Position numbers and translations under genes: made by a program. The notes below the pieces were generated by a model that was not told the origin of the DNA, ran no database searches, and saw only the letters and a program-made list of their open reading frames with translations. This document shows positions 22,291-33,297 of a stretch of 64,000 bases of DNA, one piece after another; the first letter of the stretch is position 1; the number at the start of each line of letters is the position of its first letter. This DNA is from Serinus canaria. Its lineage: Eukaryota > Chordata > Aves > Passeriformes > Fringillidae. The DNA lies in assembly GCF_022539315.1 (NCBI RefSeq), contig NC_066314.1, positions 58,575,543-58,639,542 of the forward strand. Direction: 5' to 3'.

Positions 22291-25200
22291 TTTCTGTGGT
22301 TTTTGAGGAGGTGTGTGTCCCTGTTTTCTAGATGGTGTCCTGAAGGCAGAGAGGTGACTAAAAAGCCTGCAGAAAGTTTGATTCTGCAGCTAGGAATGGG
22401 GACCTGGTGACCTCCCCAGTGAGATGGGCATTGTGGTGGGAGTTGGGGCCCTGTGGTCATGAGTGCCATCTCTCCAGGACCAGGATCTCTCCAAGAGGGG
22501 GCAGGACAGACCCCTCTTGCCCTGACCCTGGTAGCAGGCTGGACTGCCTCCTGCAGGCTCCAACAGCTCTCCTGGAGAAAATCTGAGCAAAGAATCAGGG
22601 CTTTGGGCAAACAAGCAACCATCCCCCACCCCTTCCTTGTGCCAAGCAGAATTTTAATGTACTTCCAATTTCTCTTTTTAGCACACACAAAGAAAAAAGA
22701 AAAAAATTAATAATCTTCTATAAGAGAAGTTCTTTTCAGACAAATGGGAAAGCATTCAATGCTGATATATATTTTTCTCCACATTTAAATGGTATCTATT
22801 TAAATGCAGATTTTCTGGTTTCATATGTGGAGCTCAGAAGAAACGCCTTTCAATTTAAATGTTAATAGAAGAGTAAACTTCAAAATCAAAATTTCTCCAT
22901 AAGGGACAGTGTTTTTTCAGAGCTCTGTCTTTCTCTACTTCTTCCCTCTTTCTCTTCTATCCTCCTTCCTTTCTTCCCACACCTCAGCCCAGCTTCACTT
23001 GCATTAAATAGTCTTTTTGAAAACAAGAATACATCTTTCAGAGCTCCTGAATGAAAATGTTTAATGCTGGGATCTGGGATCTGTGGAATGAGTGGGTTTG
23101 AGCAGAGGGCTGGGGCACTGATAAAGCAGAGATGCCATCCCTCTACCTCCAGCCTTGTTCATGCTGGCCATTTATTAAGCGTGCTGCTCTGAATGCTTTG
23201 TGCTGGGATTATGCTCAGGCTTGTGCAGTGGTTGGGGCAGGGGATGAAAAGAAAGAAAAACCTTTTAGCATAATGTTTTAGTTGCTCCTGATTGTCAGCA
23301 AAGCTTTGGTGCTGGGACAGGCAGCAGAGAAGGGAAGTCAAAGAGAGGGAAATAAATAAAACAGAGGTGCTGTTACCAAATCTCTCTCTTTCTGTATAAC
23401 CCCCTCCTGCTCCTCCTCTGCTCCATTGCTGCACATCTCCAACTTCATCTGTCTTTGGGAGAAGCTTAGGGTAAATCTGCTTTTTACAAAAAGCACTTAA
23501 CACTGTCTGATACTGGAGTTCTACATACAACTATGGTTTTTGCTTCTTGTCATACTCCATTTCTCATTTTTAAGGTTTTCTTTAATTTTTCTTATCACTC
23601 TTCAATTATCCATCTCTTTTTGTCAACTCTTCTTTCCTCACTGAAAGAAAAGAAGTTGTTCTGGTTTTTCTTTTGCTTCTTTCTGGTCCTGATGAACCTT
23701 ACCCACCTTTGCAAGAGGTGGTTCATGAGATAATACCTGAAGATTAAATCTTAATAAAATTCCATGTGATTAGTGTATATGTTGTTACTGTGATGGTGAC
23801 CAGCATATAGAAAGCAGACTGTAACACAGCAGAGTCTGCTCACAGCAGAAGGGCAATTCTGTAAACTAAATAAAGTAACTAATATATAGAATAGGGCTTT
23901 CTTTATCCAGATTATTTTCATACTAATGTTACTGTATGTCATTATTATCTGAATACTTATGAAGAAAAAGTGGTAAACTGGCTTCCATGGCTCCCCTGGG
24001 AGGCAGGAGAAAGTCTAATTTTCAGAGGAAAGCTTTGGAGGGCCCAACCCTCCCACTGATTTCAGGGAAAGCAGAGTTCACAGGTCTCTTCACTGATGCT
24101 CAGTTCCTTGCCCCCAAGGCATCTCTAGGTGCCTGTGACAGCCTGGCAGCAGGGCTGTGGGGTGAAGCTGGCCCTGGTGCCCTGCTCTGCATTGCCTCCT
24201 GTGCACTGTACGTTGTGAAAGCACACATGGAGTATTCAGTCCTAGTGGTGTCAGAGCAGCACTTCTCACCAGCACTGAGAGCACTTTACAGTGAACCCAG
24301 AGCCCATCACAGATTTCTTCCAGACCTTTGGAGAATGCAAGGAAACCTTGATTTAGAAATGGGGCCTCTCCCACCATCCTCAGGGGTGGAGGTGCTGGGA
24401 GCAGGGAGACAGCACCTCACATTCTCCAGGAAGGATCCCTCTGGTCAGGCTAATGGGGTGCTGAGGGACTGTGCTGTCCTTCCTCCCCATCAAGATCATA
24501 TTGTGCTATGGTGGCTCCAGGTAGAAGTCACTTCCAATAAGAGATGACCAGCATAAATAAGTGTGTATTACCTGAATTTTTCAAAAGTACTGGATGGAAG
24601 AAAAATGAAAAAGGCACAGCTTGGATGTCACAAAGTTCCAAAGTCCTCACTGAAATTGAGCAGAAGCCTACTTCAAATGCCTCAGATTTTTCAACACCTG
24701 CATAATCCATGGAAGCTGTGTAATGAAAAGCCTCTTAGCTTGATCACAACTGAGAAATGCTTGCTTTGTGTGGCCTCACCTAGCAGGAGCAGGAAGGATT
24801 AAAGTTATGAATATGAAGAAGAGTGGCCAAAATTGCAGGTGGATGCCTCGGACTTCCCTTTTTCTGTGGAGAGAGGGAAAAGTGGGATGAAAGGGTTGAC
24901 TGGGCAAATTGCAAGCGTACTCTGCTGGGACCAAAGCTTGGAAATATTCCTAGATGATCATATATTGCAGAGCTGAAATCAAGGATAGTAAATCTGGAGA
25001 GAGAAAGACTCTAAGACATGCTCTTGAACATCACTGAAGAAATGTAAATGATCAGCTTCAGGTACTTTCTGAGTATAAAATCTCATCAAAACCAGGGAAG
25101 GAGAGGGAATGGTGTGGAGTAGGTGAGGTAGAATGGGGCATGACAGAGTAAAGTTGAGTTGAACAATGCTTTGGCATAGGCTCAGCTACTCTGGCCCACT

Positions 25201-25578
25201 AGAACAGGAGTTGTAAGGACAAAGTTTTTCTTCCTACCCTGCTGTCACTCAGAGCTGAGTAGCAACAAAACAGGCACCAAAAATACCCTTTTTCTTCTCT
25301 GGCCAAAGTTTCTTTTTGAGGCCAAGGGAAAGTAGGCTTGGAGCAAAAGGCTGAACCATTCTATGGGATGGTATTCACAGCTATCCTTCTCCCAGAACAC
25401 GCCTTGCACCTTCTACAGTGGAACTGCTTCAGATGTGGTAAATTCCTGCTGTACAAATGTCCCCTTTATGCATTGAACTCTCTGATATACAAATCATAAA
25501 GTCTCTTGAAGACAAATCGATCTTTTCACCCTCATGAGACACTTCCTCCCACCCTTTTCTGCGCTGTACTTAAACAAT
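22291..25578. other. Unassigned intron sequence including a 186-codon frame
   Basis: An ATG-initiated + strand frame spans 23987-24547, the second longest in the window that is not a repeat artefact. It has no signal peptide, domain or repeat I can identify and a poor start context (T at -3). A 154-codon - strand frame at 22224-22688 is equally anonymous. Confidence 0.5.
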
Positions 25579-25857
25579 CCTTCCTTCCTTCCTTCCTTCC
25601 TTCCTTCCTTCCTTCCTTCCTTCCTTCCTTCCTTCCTTCCTTCCTTCCTTCCTTCCTTCCTTCCTTCCTTCCTTCCTTCCTTCCTTCCTTCCTTCCTTCC
25701 TTCCTTCCTTCCTCTTCCTCCTTCCTTCCTTCCTTCTTCCTTCCTTCCTTCCTTCCTTCCTTCCTTCCTCCCTTCCTCCCTTCCTCCCTTCCTCCCTCCC
25801 CTCCCTCCCTCCCCTCCCCTCCCCTCCCCTCCCCTCCCCTCCCCTCCCCTCCCCTCC
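25579..25857. repeat. Polypyrimidine microsatellite (CCTT)n then (CCCCT)n
   Basis: An uninterrupted CCTT tract runs 25579-25712 (over 33 units). An interrupted CCTT part follows to about 25768, then CCCTTCCT/CCCTCC steps, then a (CCCCT)n pentamer tract at about 25809-25857. The whole 280 bp has essentially no purines on the + strand. All long frames here, Phe-Leu-Pro-Ser repeats on + and Glu-Gly-Arg-Lys repeats on -, are artefacts of the repeat. Confidence 0.98.
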
Positions 25858-28260
25858 CAGTTTCCTTTTGCCTCTTCTCTGCTCCACATGAGAAAAAGGC
25901 AAGAATAAAATCAGAACTTGCTATTTGAGCTCCAAAAGTGCCCTAGGCCACTGTAGAATTTCTTAGCTTCCTGTATTTTTCCCTAAATAGTGGAGGAATT
26001 GCTTCCAGGCATAACACCAGTATGTGACCTGGTCTGGGAGTTCCCATTTCCTCCGGTGTTTTATGACAGTTCACCAGAGATAAGAAATTGCAGTGTCATG
26101 TGGGGTTTGCTATTTGCCAGCATAAACCTCTTAAGGTGTCAGCCTTTATAGAAAACATGACTTCATTCCTCTCTTGATGAACTATTCACCTGACTCTGAA
26201 ATTGTGGGATTTCTGATGAAGGAAGGCAGACTGAAGTGCCAGCAGTGCATAGCTGGCACCTTCCTTTTGTGATTGTTTCTGTTTTAAATAACTGTAAGAA
26301 CACTTAAGAACTCTGATGGAGGAAATCCATATAGATGGCCTGTTCTGACAAGAATAAATCAATCTCATCAAAATGATGTCCACTCTCCGTACACCTCATC
26401 CTCAGGGACATGTTAACTAGCAGAGACCACAGCCAGCTTGCAAAGCTTCCTATCAGCTTTTCCATGTAGGTGGGTCCAGACATTGCTGGCAATCAAACAA
26501 CTTACCACACAAATAACAATCTCTAGTCAACAGAAGGTGATGGGATTTCGTTGTTTAGGAGAATTTATATATGTGTGTTATAAAGGCCATTTATAACCTC
26601 TTGAGATATGAAGGCTCACTTTATCCTTGACAGAGCTGCTTTCCCTTTTTGTGAGGGTCTTCTGCTGTTCTTTCTCTCAGCTTTGAGAGGGTTGTGTTTT
26701 AGTGTATGTTTGTGATGTGTGTGTTTCTGAGCCTCTCTGGTGCAGATACTTACATGTAAATGTAATCTACTGTTACTTTGGTTGAAGTGGGTTGTACTCA
26801 TTGAGATTGCATTAGAGTAATCTTTAAACTGAGGACTGGGTTACCACATGATTCAGTAAAAGGCACTCAGAGATTTTAACAGTCTCAGGTAGACTAATAC
26901 ATATTTCTTTTCTTATCTCTTCATACCTGAAGTGCAAAGAAAAGATTAAAACCCTCACCCTCTATTTGCCAACCTCATCCAAAGCTTTTTTAAGCTCTGC
27001 AGAGAGACTAGTGAGAGCCAGAAAATGCCACTCAAAATCACCTGCATTAACGCTCCCTTGTTCACTGTGCCTGGGAGCTGCTGGGCTGGCATTCAATAAA
27101 AGATATGTCTGTCCAATTCTATCTTGCCCCTGCTGAAGTTTCAGGGTGAGATAAGAGAAGGGATTATGTTGGAGAAAGATACCTCTGTGCTGCTGATTCT
27201 TTTTAAGAGAAGTAATTTAAACAAAGCTCAGTGAAATCTGGTAAATTGTGCTCTAGGGCTGTGTGCAGTTCTTGAACTATTTCCAATACATATGTTTGGA
27301 AAAGGAAGAAAAAGGAGTGATTTTGGCTGTTTTCAAATGTTCTCTATCCCTGGTAAAGACAAATCAGAGGGAATTTAGTACGGGAGGGTATAGATCACAG
27401 TGACCTGCAATGAAGGATTATGCTGAAGAATTACACCATCCCAGCCTATTTCTACTTGTGATGTTACTATATCCTGACATCTGTTCCTAGATGGGCACAG
27501 AAATGCATTTGTGATTTCAATTTTCCCATTTGTTGGGACACCTCAGGAAAGATTTGTGATATACCCAGAATGTCTTCTAAGCTGTTCTAGATATTCTTGA
27601 TATAGACTTCAGGGTGCTTAGTCCCTGCAGACCTTTCTCTATTGGTAGAAGGAAGGAGAACATGTAGGATGGACTGTCTGAAATACTATTTGCAGCAATA
27701 TTACAGTTTCTGAGAGTCTGATAACAAACACTGTATTTTGATTTTCTAACAAACACTTGAGAACAAGCAGTGCTGAAAGCAAAAGCTGTGCTGCGTGGTT
27801 CAAGGGCTATCCAGAAATCCTGCTAATACAGATTTAATTATACACCCTCCACAAACTTTTCATGTAGCTGGGGGCCTGTTGAGTGTTCTTGACTTGGTTT
27901 CCTCATCTTTCAGAAGAGTCTCATACAGTCTTTCCTGTATGTGTTGTGAGGAAAGCAGTCTCTAGTTTTTAGGCGATATTATTAAATTCTGTGGAAAGGA
28001 AGATAGATATCAACAAGAAGACTGAGCCCTTGCTTTAGAAAGATGACTTGCAATTTCAAGGAAGAGAATGGAACCTCTCTTCAAAGGCATATTGAAATTT
28101 TTAAAAAGCAAAGCTGAATCAGAACATGATATGTTTGCAGCTGCTGAGGTGTGAAACTTCTTCCATGATGTGATAACCAGCATGAATTACCTTATTGCTC
28201 ATAATAAATACAGATGGACAGATATCAGGGTGAAAGGAAGGGCAGGGGCATTTGCAAGCT
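25858..28260. other. Unassigned intron sequence
   Basis: No feature recognised. The stretch 27000-27120 is repeat-free and CpG-poor. Confidence 0.5.
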
Positions 28261-28320
28261 GACATGTGACTTCCATCACATGTTGCTTCCATCACATGTG
28301 ACTTCCATCACATGTTGCTT
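28261..28320. repeat. Minisatellite, 16-bp unit, about 3.5 copies
   Basis: Units of the form (A/G)CTTCCATCACATGT(T/G) are repeated in tandem, alternating between two variants so that a 32-bp higher-order unit is visible. Each unit carries a CACATG E-box-like hexamer; the junctions create CACATGTG palindromes. Confidence 0.9.
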
Positions 28321-29587
28321 GGAAATAAATGGCTCTTAATCTGCCTTTCTTTATCTTCAGGAAACCTGTAGGGTTTATATTCCCAGCAGAAAACAAAAAT
28401 GCTTTAAAGAAATGCATGTTGGTTTATGATAATCTGTCTATATTTTAAGGATGTTGTCTAAAATGGTAATGTCTCTTTTCATCATGATTCACAAAGCTTG
28501 TAGCATTCAAATTTATCATTTCATCTTCCATCATGGGACTCCATTCTTTGTCCCTTCTCCAATGTTATCAACCAAGAAGTTTGTTGTTCCCAACCTACAT
28601 GAAAATGATACCTGTATTCCTTGCTTGATAATCCAAGTTGCTTTTGAGTCAGGATTGAGTTCCCTGCCTTTTACATGCAGCAGCACCTGTAGCAGTGCTA
28701 GATATGAAAAGTCTCCCAAAGAGAAGATAATTCTTTCATAGCTCCTAGTCAACATTAAAAAGAAAAAGGGATGAAGAAGGTGTTTCTAAAAAATGTGTGG
28801 AAAGATAATATTGTGTTTTCACCCCCAAGTGATGTTGGTATCTATGTCCACATGGTAAATCATTGAAACTAGCAGTCATTTAGGCCAAGCATTCTGTATT
28901 TTAGCTTATGGAATAAGCAATGCAATTCATTCCTTACTTTCACCTTGTAGCTACATTTCTAAAGGTTTGGTTTGCTAGATGGTGAAGGGGAATTCAGTGT
29001 CCCTGCAATCTGTGCACTTTGCTACAGTGTGAGAACTTGGGATGGGTACCCAGGAGAGGATCAGCTGCAGGACCAGCTAAGCAGTGCTCCTGAATGCACT
29101 GAGATAAGTTTGTTTGCCTTTGCAGCTCCCATTTGGCTGTATAAGATTCAACAATGCATTTTGCTGGCATAGTCACTCCTTCAGTTGATTGGTGCAGTCA
29201 AGGCATGACCCTGAGACCCTATTACTGAGAGAGGTTTCAAAAAGAGAAAGAATGTAGAAAACTATTAATTTCATGGTCTAAAAATAAATAAAAGCAATTT
29301 CAGAAAAATAAACCAAACGCAGAATGTGCTCAAATGTCATAAAATGGTGTTACATGACAGCATGACCCTTTTTACCTTCGCAGGATGCATTCAGGAAGGG
29401 TCTTATCAGTGCCAATCAAAATCAGACAAAACCCCATCAATTTGTACTGATGAGCTTTTGTTTATTTATATGTCATCCCTCCATCCTAAATTAGCAGAAC
29501 AAATTTAGATATTACCTCGAGTACACAATGCAAATCTTTGCTTTTCTTCTGTCCTTTCCATGTCAAGCACCACACCAACAAAGAGTA
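28321..29587. other. Unassigned intron sequence
   Basis: No feature recognised up to the target site of the ERV derivative. Confidence 0.5.
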
Positions 29588-29593
29588 ATCATA

Positions 29594-29980
29594 TGTTGCT
29601 TTGTTCACAGGGGTCCCAGGATGAGGGAAGAGACGAGAAAGTTGACTCCATGTATCAGAAGGCTTGATTTATTATTATATGATAGATAATATATTAAAAC
29701 TATACTAAAAGAATAGAGGAAAGGATTTCACTACAAGGCTAAGCTAAGAATAGAAAAAGGAATTGAAAACAAAGGTCTTCTCCCAGACCGAGACCAGCCG
29801 GACAGGTGAACTGTGATTGGCTCTTAATTGGAAACAGCCTGAGGAGGCCAATCACAGATTCCCCGTTGCATTCCACAGCAGCAGATAAGAATTGTTTACA
29901 GTTTGTTCCTGAAGCCTCTCAGTTTCTCAGGAGGGGAAAAATCCTAAGGAAAGGATTTTTCATAAAACATGTCAGCGACA
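29594..29980 (-). repeat. Complete 3' LTR of the ERVK-like insertion
   Basis: This LTR runs on the - strand from TGTCGCTGACATG (29980) to GTGAACAAAGCAACA (29594). It contains CCAAT-type boxes (around 29814 and 29842) and an AATAAA on the - strand near 29668-29675. I recognise the arrangement as an LTR family common in songbird genomes. The 3' terminus next to GTGAACA has five or six extra bases relative to my recollection of the family, so the edge is set by the target duplication. Confidence 0.82.
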
Positions 29981-29993
29981 TCTCACCCTTTTT
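29981..29993 (-). promoter_or_regulatory. Polypurine tract of the ERV
   Basis: On the - strand AAAAAGGGTGAGA immediately precedes the 3' LTR, as expected for the plus-strand primer. A second copy of the A-rich/AAAAAGGGT sequence occurs at about 30350-30365 inside the element without an adjoining LTR. Confidence 0.6.
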
Positions 29994-30365
29994 ATTTTAA
30001 ATAAATTAAAAAGAAAAATGTTTGCAATTTCATCTGCTGGACCAAGCAGAGGAAAGAACAAGCACCTGAGAGGCTATGTGTTGCCAATCAAAATATCAAT
30101 CAAATGCTGGTGTGGAACCATCAGGGAAATTCTTCACCTGCAAAACACCAAATTCCCATCACATCACCAAAACAATCTTAAGATAGAAGAAAATGCAAAA
30201 ACAGTACAAGGGAAGTTCATTGCTTCAAGTCCAAACAGCTGAGTTTCAGGAAGAAGTCCAAACTGAAGATGTTCCTCTTTGACATTGCTGAAAGTCCCTT
30301 TTTGTCCTGAAACAGGCTTGCAAAAAATTTTTGAGCTGGTAGCTCTTTCAACCCTTTTTATTTAA
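29994..30365 (-). other. A-rich internal segment of the ERV derivative
   Basis: About 370 bp between two A-rich polypurine-like copies. No open frame of note and no recognisable retroviral gene. It probably represents the 3' internal end of the parental element or an insertion into it. Confidence 0.4.
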
Positions 30366-30383
30366 TTTTTTTTTTTTTTTGAA

Positions 30384-30670
30384 AGAGCAGTAGCAGAGAG
30401 TGGCCACTGAGACCCCAAACAGGCTGGTCCACCAGCCACTGTTTGCAGGGGCTCTGGCCCCCGTGGAAGGAACAGGGACCCCAGACCTGGCTCACAGAAC
30501 GGTGGTCCAGGTCCTGATGGGGGAAACAAAGCCCCCAAACCCAACAGGCGCCGGCCAGGCGGAGGCCGTGGCCCAGGGAACCGAGCCAAACGGCCCAGAC
30601 CCAGCCCGCGGAGCGGGCTCTGTGTTCTCTCAACCCGGCACACAGCTGCCGATACCAGGGCAGCACAAGT
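30384..30670 (-). other. CpG-rich internal block of the ERV derivative
   Basis: This is the most CpG- and GC-rich stretch in the upstream intron, sharply bounded by a T15 run (30366-30380) and the truncated LTR. It includes a 7-bp inverted repeat (AGCCCGC/GCGGGCT, 30603-30619). Both strands have stop-poor frames because of composition: 90 codons on +, over 100 on -. I see no retroviral motif in them. It may be a remnant of the viral leader or unrelated sequence picked up by recombination. Confidence 0.5.
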
Positions 30671-30865
30671 GACCGAGACCGGCCGGCCAGGTGAACTGTG
30701 ATTGGCTCTTAATTGGAAACATCCTGAGGAGGCCAATCACAGATTCCCCGTTGCATTCCACAGCAGCAGATAAGAATTGTTTACAGTTTGTTCCTGAGGC
30801 CTCTCAGTTTCTCAGGAGGGGAAAAATCCTAAGGAAAGGATTTTTCATAAAACATGTCAGTGACA
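30671..30865 (-). repeat. Truncated 5' LTR (U3 start only)
   Basis: The 195 bp matches the first half of the LTR at 29786-29980 with five substitutions and no indel, then stops abruptly at 30671. The rest of U3, R, U5 and the primer binding site expected next are missing and are replaced by an unrelated CpG-rich block. With no R region or poly(A) signal here, the element lacks a standard 5' LTR. Confidence 0.82.
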
Positions 30866-31323
30866 ATCATAAACAATCCCATTAATAGGGATTGAGTCTG
30901 GGGAATATAGGCTCCTATTCCTCTAAATAGCCTGAGGGTGATGATTCATTTACATCCATTAGGTACTTTTCCACAAAAGAATCACTTTGAGTAGGCTTGA
31001 TCCCAGCACTGACCTCAGCTTCATGTGGGCACTGACAGGTGAGGAGTGCTAGGTGGATGCTGTTGGACAAGTACAGGCTGTTAGAAAAACCAACTTTACA
31101 ACCCCCTTTCCCAGCACTGCTCTTTCCAAGGGCTCCCCTCAAGAGACGTTATGGCAGGACAAAAGCCAATTAGTTTTAAATAGAAAAGAAAGTTTATATT
31201 TTATTTGTTTCAGATAATCCCTAGTGGATAGACTTGTGAGGAGCAGATTTGCAACTGGCCTAAGCAGTATCAATCTCAAATTAAGCTCACTGAACTTGTG
31301 AGAACTAAGAGTTCACAAAGAAG

Positions 31324-31655
31324 TTCTGTTTGGATTTTGCTGAGTTAGAAAGGGAATTTCAGGCTCGATCAGCAAAAGAGGTTGAGGGAAATAAATGTCA
31401 AAATTTGGCTAGAAATCTTGGTCCTACTCCTTTAAGTCTTTTATTTAAAGGCAAAATTCATAGAGATTTTAGCAGGATAAACACCATTCCTGAGTCTGGC
31501 ATACATGTAGGGATGCTTGTGATCCACTCTGGGGCCTATGAAAACTGGGTCTATCAGCCAGTTTTATCCATTGGGGTAGATCTGAGGGGTTCTGGACATC
31601 CTGCAGCTGAATAAAGCTATTTAAGCTCATTAGAGGCAGGTTGTTTCTGTTTGGA
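31324..31655 (+). mobile_element. Unclassified insertion-like segment with 11-bp direct repeats
   Basis: An exact 11-bp direct repeat (TTCTGTTTGGA) occurs at 31324-31334 and 31645-31655 around 310 bp of distinctive sequence. The enclosed + strand frame is stop-free from about 31309 to 31614, and an AATAAA lies at its end (31612-31617). There is no in-frame ATG near the beginning. It could be a solo LTR of a class III-like ERV (the AATAAA would then be its poly(A) signal), a retrocopy fragment, or coincidence. The peptide (for example GKIHRDFSRINTIPESG) is not one I can name. Confidence 0.35.
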
Positions 31656-33297
31656 CAGACAAATGGTGTTACTTGGAGTCAGCACTCACAAGTTAAATTG
31701 CAAGGAGTTTGTAGGGCTGACACAAAGAGCTGTGCAGCACCTTGGAGAGATGTGCTGTGCTGTTATGGAAGATGATACAGGAAACAGTAAAGATTTGATA
31801 TTTTCATTTTCAAATTGAGCCCAGGACCTCATGGACTGAAAAAGTAGGAAGACGCTTGGCCATCAAAAATGCTTACTAACAATTTCTGCTTGTTTTAGAA
31901 AGCACTCTAAGAAATTCCCAAGGAACAGAGACACTGCCTGGGGGAAATACAAGTTTCTGCAGGAAATGCCTTTTTTTTTTCTTGTACTAGAGCTCCTTGA
32001 ACATACTCAGGTGTGGTGGGACAGTCACAAAACCTAAGACAATAGTACTTATAAGATGTGTATCTTGTTAAAAGAGCCTGGTTACTGGTGAGCTAAAGAC
32101 CTGGTTATCTTTATGTTGTCAGAGAGACTCCTTGGAAAATCAGTGGTAATCTACAGGAAGGAGTTACATCTTCAAGGGAGAGGTTGTGTTCTGCAACTTG
32201 ATCTTGCATACAAAGTGCTATAATGAATGTGGACCTGACTAAACTGACTTCAAGTCCTTCTGTGCTAGCCTATTGATAGACTTTGTGGACACTTAGCATT
32301 CTGGATATGAAGTTTTATGATGATGGTAATTTATCTCTTCACAGAATTCATTAAATCTGTGTTGTGGGTATTGTTGGTCTTTTTATCTACTGTGGGAAAA
32401 GCATAAAAAATAACAGAAACTGAGACGTAATCAAAGGCCAGCCAAGGAGAAAAGCTGCCATAGAGACTGGTGGATGATTCACAGTTTTCAAATCTTCCTT
32501 CTCTGTCATAAGCATTTTGTTTCTTGAGGGGAAAAAAAAAAGTAAAATCATTGCTGTGCATCATTGCTGTGCAAAAAAAAAAAAAGTTTCAAGAAGGAAA
32601 CAAATGTTTAGAAATGTTTAGAGAGTTGACTTGGCTGGAATTTTCTGTGCTCATATACTCTTGATATATCAGTGCTTAAACTTTTCATGTGTGCATGAAG
32701 GGGGGACAGGGAATAATCAAATGTTAGTGAAGATGCCCCCATCTGTTTCATTATCTGAGGGTGTGAAGATGTTCTTTAGCTCACATAGTCCTTGCTCTTT
32801 CAGTTGCCACGTGGTCTCACTGCCCAGATTTTACATCCAAACCAACTATGAGAATTTTTTTCCCCAGAACATGCAGGAAGAGGGTTCCCAGCAGTTCCAT
32901 AGTCCCATCCTTTTTGCAGAAGGCAAATATGCAACATAGCCAGGTGTTATTTAAGTATTCCTTTCATTAAGACTTAAGGGCTCTTTTCCTTTATTTATGA
33001 AATAAATGCAGGTCATCCCCTGTCACCCACATCAGATGTACTCAGTCCCCACTTGAAGAGCAAAAATGTTTTTCTCCAGTGCCTTGCCCTCCTCCTACTC
33101 TTAGTGCTCCCTGGAGCAGTCAGAAACATCCTCACCAAAAATCATCTGGCAAGGTCACCATCTGGGTACAGGAGAGGACAATGATATGTCCTCTGTCCCA
33201 GCTGTGTATCTGGAGTGCATTTAATGATGTCTGACACCAGAGTACCTGTGTGCCTTGCTGTTCTGGAGGAACCACATTTCACCCCTGGATGCCATGG
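31656..33297. other. Unassigned intron sequence
   Basis: Contains only the 13-bp tandem duplication with A13 tract (32548-32585) and an imperfect AAATGTTTAG doublet near 32603. Confidence 0.5.
32548..32573. repeat. Perfect 13-bp tandem duplication
   Basis: TCATTGCTGTGCA is present twice with no gap and runs directly into an A13 tract; a recent slippage-type duplication. Confidence 0.9.

Larger units (their letters stand above)
29594..30865 (-). mobile_element. Class II (ERVK-like) endogenous retrovirus derivative, rearranged
   Basis: A 1272-bp insertion lies antisense to TMEM178B, bounded by TG...CA ends and an exact 6-bp target duplication ATCATA (29588-29593 and 30866-30871). Six-base duplications are typical of class II avian ERVs. 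On the - strand it reads 5' partial LTR (30865 down to 30671), CpG-rich and A-rich internal sequence, a polypurine tract (29993-29981), then a complete 387-bp 3' LTR (29980-29594). There is no gag, pol or env. The two LTR copies align over 195 bp without gaps and differ at 5 positions, suggesting a fairly recent insertion. It cannot be mobile on its own. Confidence 0.85.

Noticed and set aside
22224..22688. 154-codon - strand frame
   Set aside because: No recognisable family; overlaps a second open frame on the same strand and one on the other, as expected in GC-richer chance sequence.
25494..25928. Open frames of 110-140 codons on both strands (Phe-Leu-Pro-Ser and Lys-Glu-Gly-Arg repeats)
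   Set aside because: They are pure translations of the CCTT/CCCCT microsatellite in several frames at once; not genes.
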